Positions 12,897 to 23,965 of a stretch of 64,000 nucleotides of DNA are shown piece after piece. Location of the stretch: positions 45,331,024-45,395,023 of the forward strand of contig QVOM02000116.1 of the NCBI GenBank assembly GCA_003586115.2. The letters are read 5' to 3'. Each line of letters opens with the position of its first letter. The stretch's first letter is position 1. A program made the position numbers and the translations under genes. Source of the stretch: Salvator merianae (taxonomy: Eukaryota; Chordata; Lepidosauria; Squamata; Teiidae). The notes beneath the pieces are model-generated. The model worked only from the letters and a program-made list of their open reading frames with translations, did not search any database and had not been told where the DNA came from.

Positions 12897-13985
12897 AAGA
12901 AGAGCCCTGCTGGATCAGGCTACAGCCCATCTAGTCCAGTATCCTGTCTCACAAAGTGGCCCACCAATTGCTACTAAGTATTCTCAAGTAGAAGATAAAA
13001 GCAAAGTCTTCACCTGCTCTCAACACACAGGCAGGGAAAACTCTTAATAGCCATTGATGCATCTGTCCTCCATGAATTTTGTCTAACCCTTTCTTAAAGC
13101 TATCCAGGCTAGTTCCTGTCCCCATCTCTTATGATGGTGAAAAAGTACTTCTCCTTGTCTGTCCTAACTCTCCTGCCCATCAGCTTCATAGAAAAGAAAT
13201 TTTCTCTATCCACCTTTTCCACACCATGCATCATTTTATATACTTCAATCAGGTCTCCTCTTAAGTGTTGTCTTTCAAGGATGAAGAGGACAAGACGTTG
13301 CAGCCTGATTTCACAAGGAAGGTGTTCCAGCCTCTTAATAATGTTCAATATTCTTTCCTACACTTTTTTCAGTTCCACAATATCCTTTCTGAGGTGTGGT
13401 GACCAGAACTGCACACAAAATTCCAATTCTGACCTCATCATAGATCTATAAACAGGCACAATGATACTTGCTGACTTCTTTTCTGTTCCCTTCCTAATTA
13501 TCCCTAGCATTGAATTTGCTTTTTAAACTACTCCTCTGTTCCGGGTTGACACCTTCATTGAGCTGTCCACGAGGACCCCAAGGTCCCTTCCCTGGTTTGT
13601 CACAGAAAGCTCAGCCCTGTCAGTTTATAGGTATAATTAAGGATCTTTGCCTCGATGTGTATATCCTTGCACTTCCAAAGACTGAAGCGTATTTGCACCT
13701 TGGTTGCTTACTCACCCACTGTCAAGAGAACCCTCTGGAGCTCTTCACAATCTCTTTCAGTTCATAATTGAGTATCATCAGCACCTTTACTATTTCATGC
13801 TTATCCCTACTTCTAGATCGTTTATGAATAAATTAGAAAGCGCAGGTCCCAGTATTGAATCCTTTGGGGACTTCACTTTTTACTTGAGAATTGTCCATAT
13901 ATTTCTACTCTGGTTCCTGTCCTTTAACTAGTTACCAATCCAGTTGGTAGCTCCCAGGCTCTGAGACAGCCTCTCTCAGGAGGCT
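12897..13985 (-). mobile_element. CR1 LINE, antisense, part 1
   Basis: The minus strand encodes a recognisable CR1 reverse-transcriptase C-terminus: RLEHLPCEIRLQRLVLF and RGDLIEVYKMMHGVEKVDRE between about 13109 and 13348. The + strand start, AGAGCCCTGCTGGATCAGGC, is the complement of the usual squamate CR1 3' region. Stops and small indels make it inactive. Homology resumes at 14226, after an inserted L2-like tail. Confidence 0.85.
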
Positions 13986-14225
13986 TGCCAGGCCAATTGC
14001 ATTATATAGTTTTCAAGGACTGGCTAAAACATACATCTTCACCCAGGCCTTTGATGTTTAGCTTCCTCTGAATGTTGTCCTGCTGGGGAGGGAGGGAGGA
14101 AGGGTTGGGGTTATATTTTAAATATGTTTTAAGATGCTTTATATATTTTATCTTATTATAGCCCATCCTGGAATCTTTTAGTAAAGATGGGATATAAATT
14201 CTTAAATAAAATAAATAATAAATAG
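13986..14225 (+). mobile_element. L2-like LINE 3' end nested in CR1
   Basis: The sense strand reads a truncated ORF end (FKDWLKHTSSPRP-like), a stop, then the typical 3' region with 'atagcccatcctggaa' and 'gggatataaatt' and a tail of AAATAAAATAAATAATAAATA. CR1 antisense sequence lies on both sides, so this element inserted later. Confidence 0.65.
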
Positions 14226-14410
14226 TAAGGCATGATTTACATTTGCAGAAGCCATGCTGATTTTCCTTCAGCAATGCTCACTCCTCTTTGTGTGCGCTAA
14301 TTTTATTCTTAATAATGGTTTCTATCACTGTACCTGGAACTGATGTTAAGCTGACTGTTCTGTAATTTCCTGGATCATGCCTGGATCATTTTTTGAAGAT
14401 TGGCGTCACA
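14226..14410 (-). mobile_element. CR1 LINE, antisense, part 2
   Basis: The block with 'tttgcagaagccatgctg' and 'taataatggtttctatcac' is the continuation of the antisense CR1 reverse transcriptase interrupted at 13985. It fades into unassigned sequence near 14410. Confidence 0.7.
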
Positions 14411-16838
14411 TTTGATGTGTCAGATCAACTCAAGAAATGCAACAGATATGGCAAATAATAAACGTGTGCTTTGTGTATCTCTCCGCTCCGTGTCTTGTAA
14501 GACTAGTTTGCCTGGACAATACCTTTTTATCTGTCTAGGATTTATTCTAAAATGCCAGATATAATATTAAAAAAATCTGACTTGTTAATTTAATCAAAAA
14601 CCAACCAAACAAGGAAACCAAAACCCACCCTCAATAAATCAGAGAATTTCCCAACAACCATGTCTAAACACAGGTGGCTGGACCATAAGGACAAAGTGGG
14701 TAGCCCCATTTTCCCCAGTAGCTCAGAGCAGAGGTCTAGTCTCCAGTCCTTCCATGCACATTTCAGTTTAAGGTTGGCTGATGTATGTATAACCCACTAA
14801 TTTTCCGTGAGATCAATTTTCACATGAATTTGAAAAGAATTGCAACTTTAATGGTGTATAATCTACAATTTCTCTGCTTCTTCTGCCCTCTGCTATCACT
14901 TCCTTGTAGCTGTCTTATCCTCTACCCCACCAGTTCTAGTGAATATCACACCCACTGTGTTAGTAGATCATGGGTGTGATCATACCAGATTTAAGCATTG
15001 ATTTCAGTGGGAGAGTTTTGCTTTCTACTAAAATCAGTGGGACTCTACTTTGGCACACAATTTTCCATGTTATGTATAATGCATTATAGGTACTCGGTTG
15101 CAGTAATTCGCTATATACAAGGAGTTCTTCACCCACAGAAGCTTTCACGTTGGTAGAGAGGCAGGCAGTAATGCCCTTTTGACCATAAAGTCATCTTCTC
15201 ATTTGATGGATGCTTTTATGCATGCCCAGGCTCTGACTGTAGCCTGCAGCTAGGTAGTTTAAAAGCGGGTACAGCAAGGAGCAACTGAAGATGGTTCTTC
15301 TTCAGTAGCGGTTACCTTTTGACAATTTTTCACACTGAAGGATGTAACACTGTTTACTACCAGTTTATATGTTGCTGGCTGCTGAACTCTTTGAATCGTC
15401 TTTGTGTTTTTCCACATCAAATCAGCCCGTTAATTACCTTTCAGGAGTTTGCAAAGTGTTGAAATGCCATTTCACAGCATAGCACTTCTGGTTATTCTAA
15501 TTTATTTAAATATTCCTTGCTATTAGGCTTGTGGCATGCAGGTATGATGGCAATTAAAGTGGAAAATAATAGAACCAAGTTAGAGGAGTCTTCCTAGTAT
15601 TGTCTTGGCAGCATTCTGGAAATAGAGATTGTAGTAATTGGCTTTGGTTTTGGAACAAGAACATAATACTTTTAAGTAGCTTAGGCAACAAACTATAGCT
15701 ATAAACTACATTAACAGAGTTGTGCAGAATTGTAATGCAACTCATTGAGAAAAAAGCTTAATTTGGATTGCATAATAGGAAATTTTCCCTAGATAGCAAA
15801 GATGGATATTTTCAGATATGGTCATTTTTTAGTCTGGAAATAATAAATTAAAGATTTCTGCAAATATTGAATTGTACAGGGCTTGGGGGAAACGGAACTT
15901 TATTTTAAGTACACTGTTAAAACTATTGCATGCAGGCTATTATAAGACCAATGTTTGATTTCCATTTATTTTTTCTTAAAGCGGAAGTTGCTTTTGCTTT
16001 TTGCTAATCCATGCTGTGGATCACTTCAGTGTATGGCAGGCTAACCATGAAGCCATTTTGTTGTGCAAATCTGCTCTCTTTTTCTCTTCTCTAAAGCATT
16101 TTTTTCTTTCTTTACCACTCAGAAATTTATACTTCCACTGATAGTATCAGTGAACACCATGCTTAGATTAGAAAAAGCAGTAAACAACACTTTGGGAGTA
16201 ATCAGACATGCTTAATGAGATGCCCTCTGGGTGAATTTGAGGCTGTAAGGGCAGATCCCTAAAATCACCTTGCTTCTTTCTGAAGTCTGGGAATAGCCAC
16301 CCCTTACTCATATGGGGTAAAATGACACTGAAAGCACCTCTTTCTTTCAGTACGCTGGGCAGGGAGCTTCGTAAACACAGAGGAGGGAAACCTAACCAAT
16401 CAGTGGAATAAGTGACATCTAAATGCAGTCTTAGTTTTATACTGTGCTAAATTTCAAGTCTTTAAGAAGCCTTCTGAGGAATTAACATTCTTAACTTTCT
16501 TAGGTAGTCTTAATGTTATTTGATTATGTTGAAAAGTGTTTTAAGAATGTTTTATAGAATGCTGAGTAAAACGTACCTTAAGTAAACAAACAAAACACAC
16601 ATGTTTTTCTTGTTTTTGTTTCCCTAGCTAGAAGAATGTGGTGGCATAAAGCAGAGAGCAGCGATAACTTTACCCTGAATAATCTGCCAGGCTTGCCTAT
16701 AAACCGGAACACAAAATTGTCACATTTGTTGCAGCCTGTATTGCAGTGGTCCTGTAAGGGTCCAGTTCGGTGCACATACTTGAGAGTAAGCCTTTGACAA
16801 ACTTATGGGGATATATGGTTATGAGTGATTCAAGACAC

Positions 16839-17745
16839 AGAATCATAGAGTTTGCTGGGATCTCTCAGGTATTCAGGTCCAACACCCTGTTCAATGTAGC
16901 ATTCACTAGACCATCCCAGACAGATGGCTATCCACCCTCTACTTGAAGACCTCCAGTGAAGAGAAGCTTACCATTTCATGAGTGGGAAAATCACCCCTTG
17001 GTGACTTCATCCCACAGCTGGCTCCTGTTCAGCTTGTGATCTACTAGTATCCCCAGATCCTTTTCACAAGGGGCTAGTGCTAAGCCAGATTTCTCCCATT
17101 CTGTACTTGTTCCTTTCATTTTTCTCACCCAGATTCAAGACTTCACATTTCTCCCTGTTACATTTCATTGTGTTCATTTCAGCCCACTGTTCGAGCTTGT
17201 CTAAATCTTTTTTAATCTCTCTCTCTTCCAGATTATTGGCCATTTCTCTTAGCTTTGTATCTTCTGTAGATTTGGTCAGCAGTTCCTCTATCATTAGGTC
17301 AATTCTAGAAATGTTGAACAGCAGCAGGCCCAAGATAGAGCCCTGTGGCACTTCACTGGATGACTTCCGGTTAAGATGGCAATGAACAAAGACACCTAAA
17401 GAGTAACCTGTGGCATTTCACTAGAGACATCTTTCCAGAATGACATGAAGCCATTAATAACAACTGTTTGGTTGCAGTGATTGAGCCAGTAATAGCTCTG
17501 GTTAACGGTGTGCCATCAGTCCCAAGTTTGAGCTCTCTCTCTCTCTTTTTTAATGAGGATAATATGAGGAACTCGGTTGAACGCCTTGCTGAGGTTAAGA
17601 TACACTATGTCCAGGGCATTTCCTTAATCAAGTTAGTAACTCTATCACAAAATGAAATTAGATTAGTTGGGCATGATTTATTTGTCACAAAGCCATGTTG
17701 GCTCCTGTTGATTGATGAATTCCTATTCAAACACTCACATAATAT
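16839..17745 (-). mobile_element. CR1 LINE, antisense
   Basis: The + strand start AGAATCATAGAGTTTGCTGG is the complement of a CR1 3' end. The minus strand carries reverse-transcriptase sequence at 17064-17351: PQGSILGLLLFN, a degraded TKSTEDTKL where FADDTKL is expected, then KKDLDKLEQWAEMN and NREKCEVLNLG. The catalytic F-A-D-D is lost (S-T-E-D), so the copy is dead. The homology continues to about 17745 through 'acaaagccatgttggctcctg'. Confidence 0.88.
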
Positions 17746-17805
17746 ATGTCTGTGTACCAGCAGGAATATTGGATGTGGTGTACCTATAAAGACCCTATGT
17801 TGTTT

Positions 17806-17964
17806 GCAGCGGCAGCCACCGGCTTTAAGCCTGGGTGTTCACGTCCCGTGCAAAGTGCGCCATGGCTGTTTGCGGGCCTCCGGGCCTCGCCCCACGAACA
17901 GCCATGGCGCACTTTGCACGGGATGCGAACGCCCAGGCTTAAAGCTGGTGGCCACCACTGGTTG
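17806..17964. mobile_element. Foldback MITE, near-perfect palindrome
   Basis: Arms of about 75 bp pair across a centre of a few bases. The outer parts read GGCTTTAAGCCTGGG and the inner parts CCCGTGCAAAGTGCGCCATG on both strands. Few mismatches, and CpGs kept on both arms, point to a recent insertion. It sits 60 bp after the CR1 block. The end motif is shared with the element at 7278. Confidence 0.8.
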
Positions 17965-20016
17965 TCTGTAACCTCCTTGAGAAAAGAGATGTGGGAAAGC
18001 AGGCCCAGGATTTTGGCTGTTGGGTATGGCAGGGCATTGTCTTCTTTGGCCTGATCAGCTGGTCACTCTCGGTGGAAAGCAGTATGTAACAGTAATGTTC
18101 TTTTGGTGACTCATCAGCAGAGGTTTGTTCAGGCCACATGTAGTGCAGACTCATTATAATAATTATGCATTGATAATCAAAGATGAGATGTTTTTAAACA
18201 TAATGTATTACCTAAACATGTAACCTAAAGAAGAAAAAGGACAATACACAATATCTCTGACGTCGCAATATTTGCTTGTTTGCCTAGTGCTTAAAAATAG
18301 TGTTTGTTGATAGCTGATGTGCTTTTAATCTTACCAGTCCGGGCTGAAGTATACTTTTAAGGAGCTGGTGAAATGAAGAAAAATAGCTTTTCCAGCATTT
18401 TAAAGCACACAAAAGCCTGTCCATGCACTACTCTTGAAAGATAAGCCGTAAGCCGTACATAGCAATAAAGGAAAGAAAAGAACATGATCTTAATGGCCAC
18501 AAAACTCCAAAAATGGAAATGATTTGCTTTCATTATGTAAAGTGTCAGTTAAGGATTCAAATAATGAAATAAACGTTGAGAATGGAAAGCTTCCCTGCTA
18601 AATTAGTCTCTGTTTACATTACAGTAATCCAGGTCATAAAAACAATATGATACAAATGCTCCTTTCCTAGGGAGGCTCTCAAAACGCAGAAGAGACCACA
18701 CAGTGCTCCTGCTATAGAATATTTACATTGGTGGCAGTGCATCTATAGTTGGTTTTCAGCTGGGGCTGTTGCCATTTAGTTTCACCATCTGGTTGTCAAA
18801 ATATTAGAAAACCTGAACTGAGATCTGGATGGGTTGCAGGCGTGTTTTTCCATTGTCGTCTTGCAATTGTTGGCTCCAGCTTGGTAACGTTTCTCAATCA
18901 TAGCAGTGAGTTGAGGGCACAAAATGGGCTGAAGTGATTGAGTCTTAACGGTAAGTAGAAAAATTAATAAATTTGGAAAGTAGACAGAAGGAGCAAGGAA
19001 GTTTGGGCTATAGGTAATTAAAGATAAGTTCAAATAAATCAACAACTGTCTTAGACCTGCTTCTATTAGTACCAATTATATTTCATTTTTTATGTGGAAG
19101 AAATTGTTTGAGTAGTCCAAGAAGTCTTGCAATTTTATTTTGGCAAGAAGAAAACTGAGGACTAAGATTTTAATGTTTGCTGGGACATAGCTTGATTTTC
19201 ATCAGCAAAAAAAACGTGGACTTCTCCTGTGTTTTGTTTTGCAGATAATAGAACAGAAGAGCAGTAAAAGCCTTGTGACCTTTTAAGCATTCTTAGGAGA
19301 AATCTAAGCAGATTATACCTTTCAGAATTTGAAAGTAGTCTAAAATTTTGCTAAGATTTTGTTCGCTTGTTTGTTTCTAGATTTCATATCCTGCCCCTTT
19401 ATCTGAAGGTTTTAGGGTGGGTTACAACACTCAGCCATTACCTGTCTAGGTTGCAATAATGAAGTGGGGAATATTCCTGGGACCACCAGTTAAACTCAGC
19501 TCGAGGGTTGTAAAAGATAAACTCAGAAAGCTGCAAGTAATTTTACTTCAGTGAAGTTGAGTGAAGGTACCCGTAGCATTATCTGCAGTAGCACAAATCC
19601 TTTTAAGTTCTCTGACTTAAGATATATATGAGATTAAGTATGAGTAAACTGCAAAACAGTATCTTGATGCTGTTGGTAGCACCACAACTGTGGTCCGAGA
19701 TGACTTCTTTCCAATCCCGAGGCTGAAGTTCAATCAGCTGATCACATACCTAGTTTTATATGCACACTTCCCTTTGATCAGCAAGCCCTTCCATTATCTT
19801 AAACGGCTTTTACATCCTCTTGCCATTTGAACAGAGGTTTACTAAGGGGCAGAGTATAGAACAGGCTTTTCAGCTAGCCCCAAAATCCATGTGAAACAGA
19901 GATGCTCTATTTCTTTTTTTCCTGGCTGAGCGTTTTTTTGGCTCTGAGTGCATTCAGTTCTGTTGAGATGCCTTTTCTCTCCTCCCTTTTTTTTTTTGAA
20001 ACTCGCATCCTCCAAA

Positions 20017-20562
20017 CTACAATCCTTCTTCTCCTTGTATATTTTTGGAAGAGCAGACAGAGACTGTCTGCATCCTTGGTAGGAGAAACCAGTGAGTCAT
20101 AGCACTCAATTTATAAGGAGCTTTGTTTCTTTTCAGTCTCTCTTGCCAAGATGCCAACAGGGAATTTGAGTCATCAGCAGTGAACAAGCCGTAAAGCAAC
20201 TTGGACATTCGGGGGATGGAATTGGTTTTAGGAAGAGGAGGAACTGTGCTGGCTTTCAGCAGAATCCACGTTTTCACTGCTGTGTATTCTTCTTGCCTCT
20301 GCCCAGAGGTTTTTTTGGTGCAGTTATTCAAAGATCCATTGACGTTCAGCTTGAAGCCAGATCTGATTGGGAATTTCTTGGAGATTCCTGTGATGGCTGA
20401 ATGTATATGGATCCTTTTGTTTTTCTTCAAAAGTAATTTCTTTTGGCAATATATGCAAGGCACCCATTGCCAAGGCTCAGATGGCTTGTAAATACAATCC
20501 CCATTGGCCTTAGCCTGCATGGCAAAAGCTGAAGAAATAATTAAAGTTAGGATGAAGGCCGA
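20017..20562 (-). other. Unassigned antisense open frame with secretory-type N-terminus
   Basis: The open frame runs 181 codons from an upstream TAA to TAG. The ATG at 20520 gives 167 residues, but the frame continues upstream as AFILTLIISSAFA just before MQAKANGDC, which looks like a signal-peptide core and cleavage site without its start codon. Next comes a cysteine-containing segment (DCIYKPSEPWQWVPCIYCQK), then a basic region, an N-glycosylation-type NCT, and a lysine-rich C-terminus. An A11 tract follows the stop by about 20 nt on the coding strand. The start may be mutated, or the first exon may lie elsewhere: tttcccag precedes the frame. It could be a retrocopy or pseudogene of a small secreted protein, or chance. 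I do not recognise it. Confidence 0.4.
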
Positions 20563-22557
20563 TTAAACTGGGAAAATAACAAGGTTGAAATAACAACAGG
20601 AACCATCCTTGTGGCAACCATGGGGCTCTTTCTGTAATATTAACGTTTCCTGATGTGATTAAATATATCATGTAGCTACAGTTTTCCTTGCCTAATTTTG
20701 CACAACTGACAGTCTGGGAATTCCCTATTTAGGGACGATTTTAAATGCTATGTTTTCTTACATTCGAGCAGTCCTCACGTTGCATGCAAACGTGTTGCTT
20801 ATTTATTATTTCTTTTAGTTTCCAGAGATCACCTGACATCTTCCCAAGTTTCAGTTATATGTTGAAATGTAAGAATTTGTAACTGAGTTATGTATCAGTT
20901 TATTTATAGGGTGCATGTGTTTTTTCCCAAAACGAAAAAGATGCAATAAAATGAATGCTTCAGCAAATTTATGCTTTCCTTAGTGGTTTTATCAAATGAC
21001 TGCAGACATTTGTTTTGTGTGTGTCTGAGTGAGTGTAAGTGTGTGGGAAGGGAAAACAGTATTGTAATAAATTGATTTTTCAGCAAGACCTACTCTGCAA
21101 ATATACTGGGTGGAGTTATCTATGCTGCATATGATTGGGAAGGTGGGACAAGATGAAGAGCAAGTAGTTTATAAAAAAACACATGCTGTATGTACTGTAT
21201 TAATAAGTAGCTAATTACCTGCTGCAGGCCTTCTTTTGTTATAATGCAAGTTAAGAATGCAGTGACGTGAATGTAGTAACAGAACAAATTCGATATTGCA
21301 GCCTTTTGTCCCAGTGTGTTGAAATTCGTTGCTCTGTATTAGAATTATTCAGACAAGACTGGAGCTTTATGTGTATTCACACCAAGCTTCATTGACTGTT
21401 TTGGATGTTGGATCACTCAGTTCCAAAACTGCATTAAAACTGTATGCCGAGTAGATTGAAATATGATTTAATACAGTAAAGAAATAACATTGCAACCTCT
21501 TACTGTGTCGTGCTAGAATTCAGAAGTCAGAGGACAGGTCAGTTAAGTTGCTTGATTGTAGGAGTAATGTACAATCTCACTGCCTACTGTTTGTAAGTGG
21601 ATATAAAGTCTGTGGATTGGTCTTTCCTGATACAAGGACTCAGCGACATCTTTTTTGTTTTCTGCCTTTCTGCCTTCGGTCTTCCAGCCTAGTTAGTAGC
21701 TAGTGGTTTGGAGCTCACAACTAGAGTCAAGCCGTGTTGCAAAGGAGAATTTGTTTTGGACCAATAAATCTTTACAGTTTATACCACATTGGACATGGAC
21801 GTTACTAAAAACCATTCACTGAAATTAAATTAAAAAGTGGATTTATATCTCATGTTTAAGCATTATATTTGCGATCCATTAGTTAGAGCAATTAAACCAA
21901 GACTATTTTGCCATTTGTGCAATTCTGTACATAGGAAATGTGAGGTCCATTTTGCCTGTCTGAAAATGTATCCTAAGTGCACTGTTGAAAGGGGGGGGGG
22001 GGGCTTTTTATAGTTAGCTTGTGGGAAGTCTTACTCAATTGATGCTTTGCATTTTTTTTCTTGAAATAGTGCTTAAAAGCTTAGCCAAATATTTATATTG
22101 TTGTTTAAATAGTACATCAACAGTTCCAAATCTTTTGTGTGCCCTTCATGCTTGATTAAAGAATCCCATTAATAGTGGAGAAAATGCTAATTGGTAATGT
22201 CTTCTGCCAGCCATTACCGGTTCAAGCATTCTATATAATTCACTCTTGATTAACTTAATGAAGGCTGATGTAGTTTTGTGTGACAGAATATCCAAACGAC
22301 AATGCAACCCTCTGATTCTTGGATGCTCTGCACCCGGTGTAAACCACTCTTGGTGTTCAGTTGCCAAAAATGGCTCTAGTGTAAATTAAATTTTCTAGGC
22401 AGAATGAACGTAATGCTCTTGCAATTGTTCATTTGTTACAATCGCCAAGACAAAACAAGCAGGGCTGCAGTTGCAAAAGCTATCCTATCTCAACTTAAGC
22501 AGCCAGACTGTGTCTTCATTGAAGCCTTCATTGATTTTCCTTTGCTTTCCTTGGCAG

Positions 22558-22629
22558 GTGACATCACACAGAAGGGCTACGAAAAGAAGAGATCAAAATT
22601 AATTGGGGCTTACTTGCCACAACCTCCGG
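22558..22629 (+). CDS. DIP2C: DIP2C coding exon 2 (partial gene, internal exon)
   Basis: This 72-bp internal exon encodes 24 residues near the N-terminus of DIP2C, including GDITQKGYEKKRSKLIGAY and ending PQPP. The DITQKGYEKKRSKL stretch is shared by DIP2A, B and C; the IGAYLPQPP ending is typical of DIP2C as I recall it. The boundaries are a pyrimidine-rich tract ending in ttggcag and a GTATGT donor. The first two bases complete a glycine codon from exon 1 (upstream, not in the window), and the last base starts a glycine codon finished by exon 3, so the exon is phase 1 on both sides. It belongs to the DMAP1-binding-type N-terminal region. DIP2 proteins are cytosolic or nuclear-associated, with two downstream adenylate-forming domains linked to lipid metabolism and neurite morphology. 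Those domains are outside this window. Confidence 0.97.
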
Positions 22630-23784
22630 GTATGTAGAAATCTACAAGCTGTGCATGAAAACTGTGGTGTGTATTGATCATTCGACCAGAATATTAATGT
22701 GTATCTCAGGGGGAAATTATCTGGGACATAAAGGAACCTGTCACTCCTGTGTGGTGTATGTAAATTCCCTCCACTAGCCAGTACTTGTGTACAAATGTAT
22801 GTCTCCTTGTATAAATATGTGAGAGATGTATGTATGCCTCTGCACGCTGCCTCTACTGCTGCAGATTGCAATGAAAGCAGGTGACTTTTAAAAATTTTTG
22901 GTTAAATTTCAGTTCCTCCTCATGGAAACTGTTAGAGAGGTGCTGTACTTGTCTTGTATTGAAGTACAGCGTTGTCCATCTGCCGTAGCGGATGGCAGAT
23001 TTGTGGATTGGTTGTTGCAAAATTAATCAGCCCTGATTTGTGCATGCAGCGGCAAAATACAGGTCAGTTAGACTGAGGTATCTTAGGGTTACACACTCCA
23101 TTGCAAAGTGGGGGACAATAGATAGCACACAGCAGTGCCCTGAAGGCTCAGACCACTGCTGTGATAGGAAATGACAACCTAGCTTTTGACTGGATCCTGA
23201 TCTGTTGTAGATGTGTTCCCAATCTGCAAGTTGCCACTGCATGATTATTTTGATGTGAAACATACAAATTAAAAAATGATTTTAATAAGAAGGGTATACC
23301 ATGAATTGGCAAAAGAACTGGATTGACTTCAGCATTATATCCTTGTGATTTTTGGGTGTCCTCTGTACAAAGCAGCCATTCTTACAGGAAAGGTTAAGTG
23401 AAAATATTGGCCCTCAACAGGAACCTAAAGGTGATACCTAAGTATTAGCCAAACTCCTCTTCATCCCTTCTTTTATCACCCTGTTATCAAGTTCACCCAG
23501 TGGACTTCCATGCATCTGAACCTTGGTCTCCCAGATCATAGTCCAACTCTGGAGCCACCACACTAGATTATTTTTCTTTTTTAAAAAGGAAAAAAATCCG
23601 TACTGATCAGCTGACTGGTAGGGAGGACAATAAAAAATTCCTCACTTTTTCAGCAACCGTTTTCAGCCTTTTTTTGCTTTTTCAGCAGCCTGCCGAGAAA
23701 GGTCCTTCTGGTACCCTTCTTATGACTTTAGGCACCAAGTGAAGACAATTTTTTTAATTCACTTTGGCGTTTTAGAAATCGCCC

Positions 23785-23965
23785 TGGCTATACTGCTTTT
23801 AAATCTGGTTTTAATCTGTTACTAACTGTGTGTCCTTAATTATCCTTTTTTTATGAGTTGTTTGTGTATATGTAAATATTTTAAAGTATATTTCTATAAC
23901 TCCTGTTGTGAGCCACCTAAAGTAGTGTACTCTGCCTGTTAGGTGGCTGTAGAGATTTAGTAAAT
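23785..23965 (+). mobile_element. Possible L2-like LINE 3' end
   Basis: The stretch has the general make-up of a LINE 3' region: T-rich, then 'gtgagccacctaaagtagtg', then 'agatttagtaaataaatta'. It is diverged and the boundaries are uncertain. Confidence 0.35.

Larger units (their letters stand above)
1..22557 (+). other. DIP2C: DIP2C intron 1, 3' part
   Basis: Noncoding AT-rich sequence that ends at the exon 2 acceptor. Recognisable contents, listed separately, are foldback MITEs, Harbinger-like fragments, an antisense L2-like LINE, two antisense CR1 blocks, microsatellites and two unassigned coding-like segments. In 1-860, 5150-7100, 7520-8640, 10400-12690, 14410-16830, 17970-20010 and 20570-22550 I see nothing I can name apart from short A/T runs and, at about 160-300, an A-rich stretch that could be an old LINE tail. 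A (CT)n run lies at 3090-3115 and a G13-type run near 21990-22003. Confidence 0.85.

Noticed and set aside
17468..17971. 167-codon open frame on the + strand
   Set aside because: It reads the complement of a CR1 element and then one arm of a palindromic MITE; it is a by-product of repeats.
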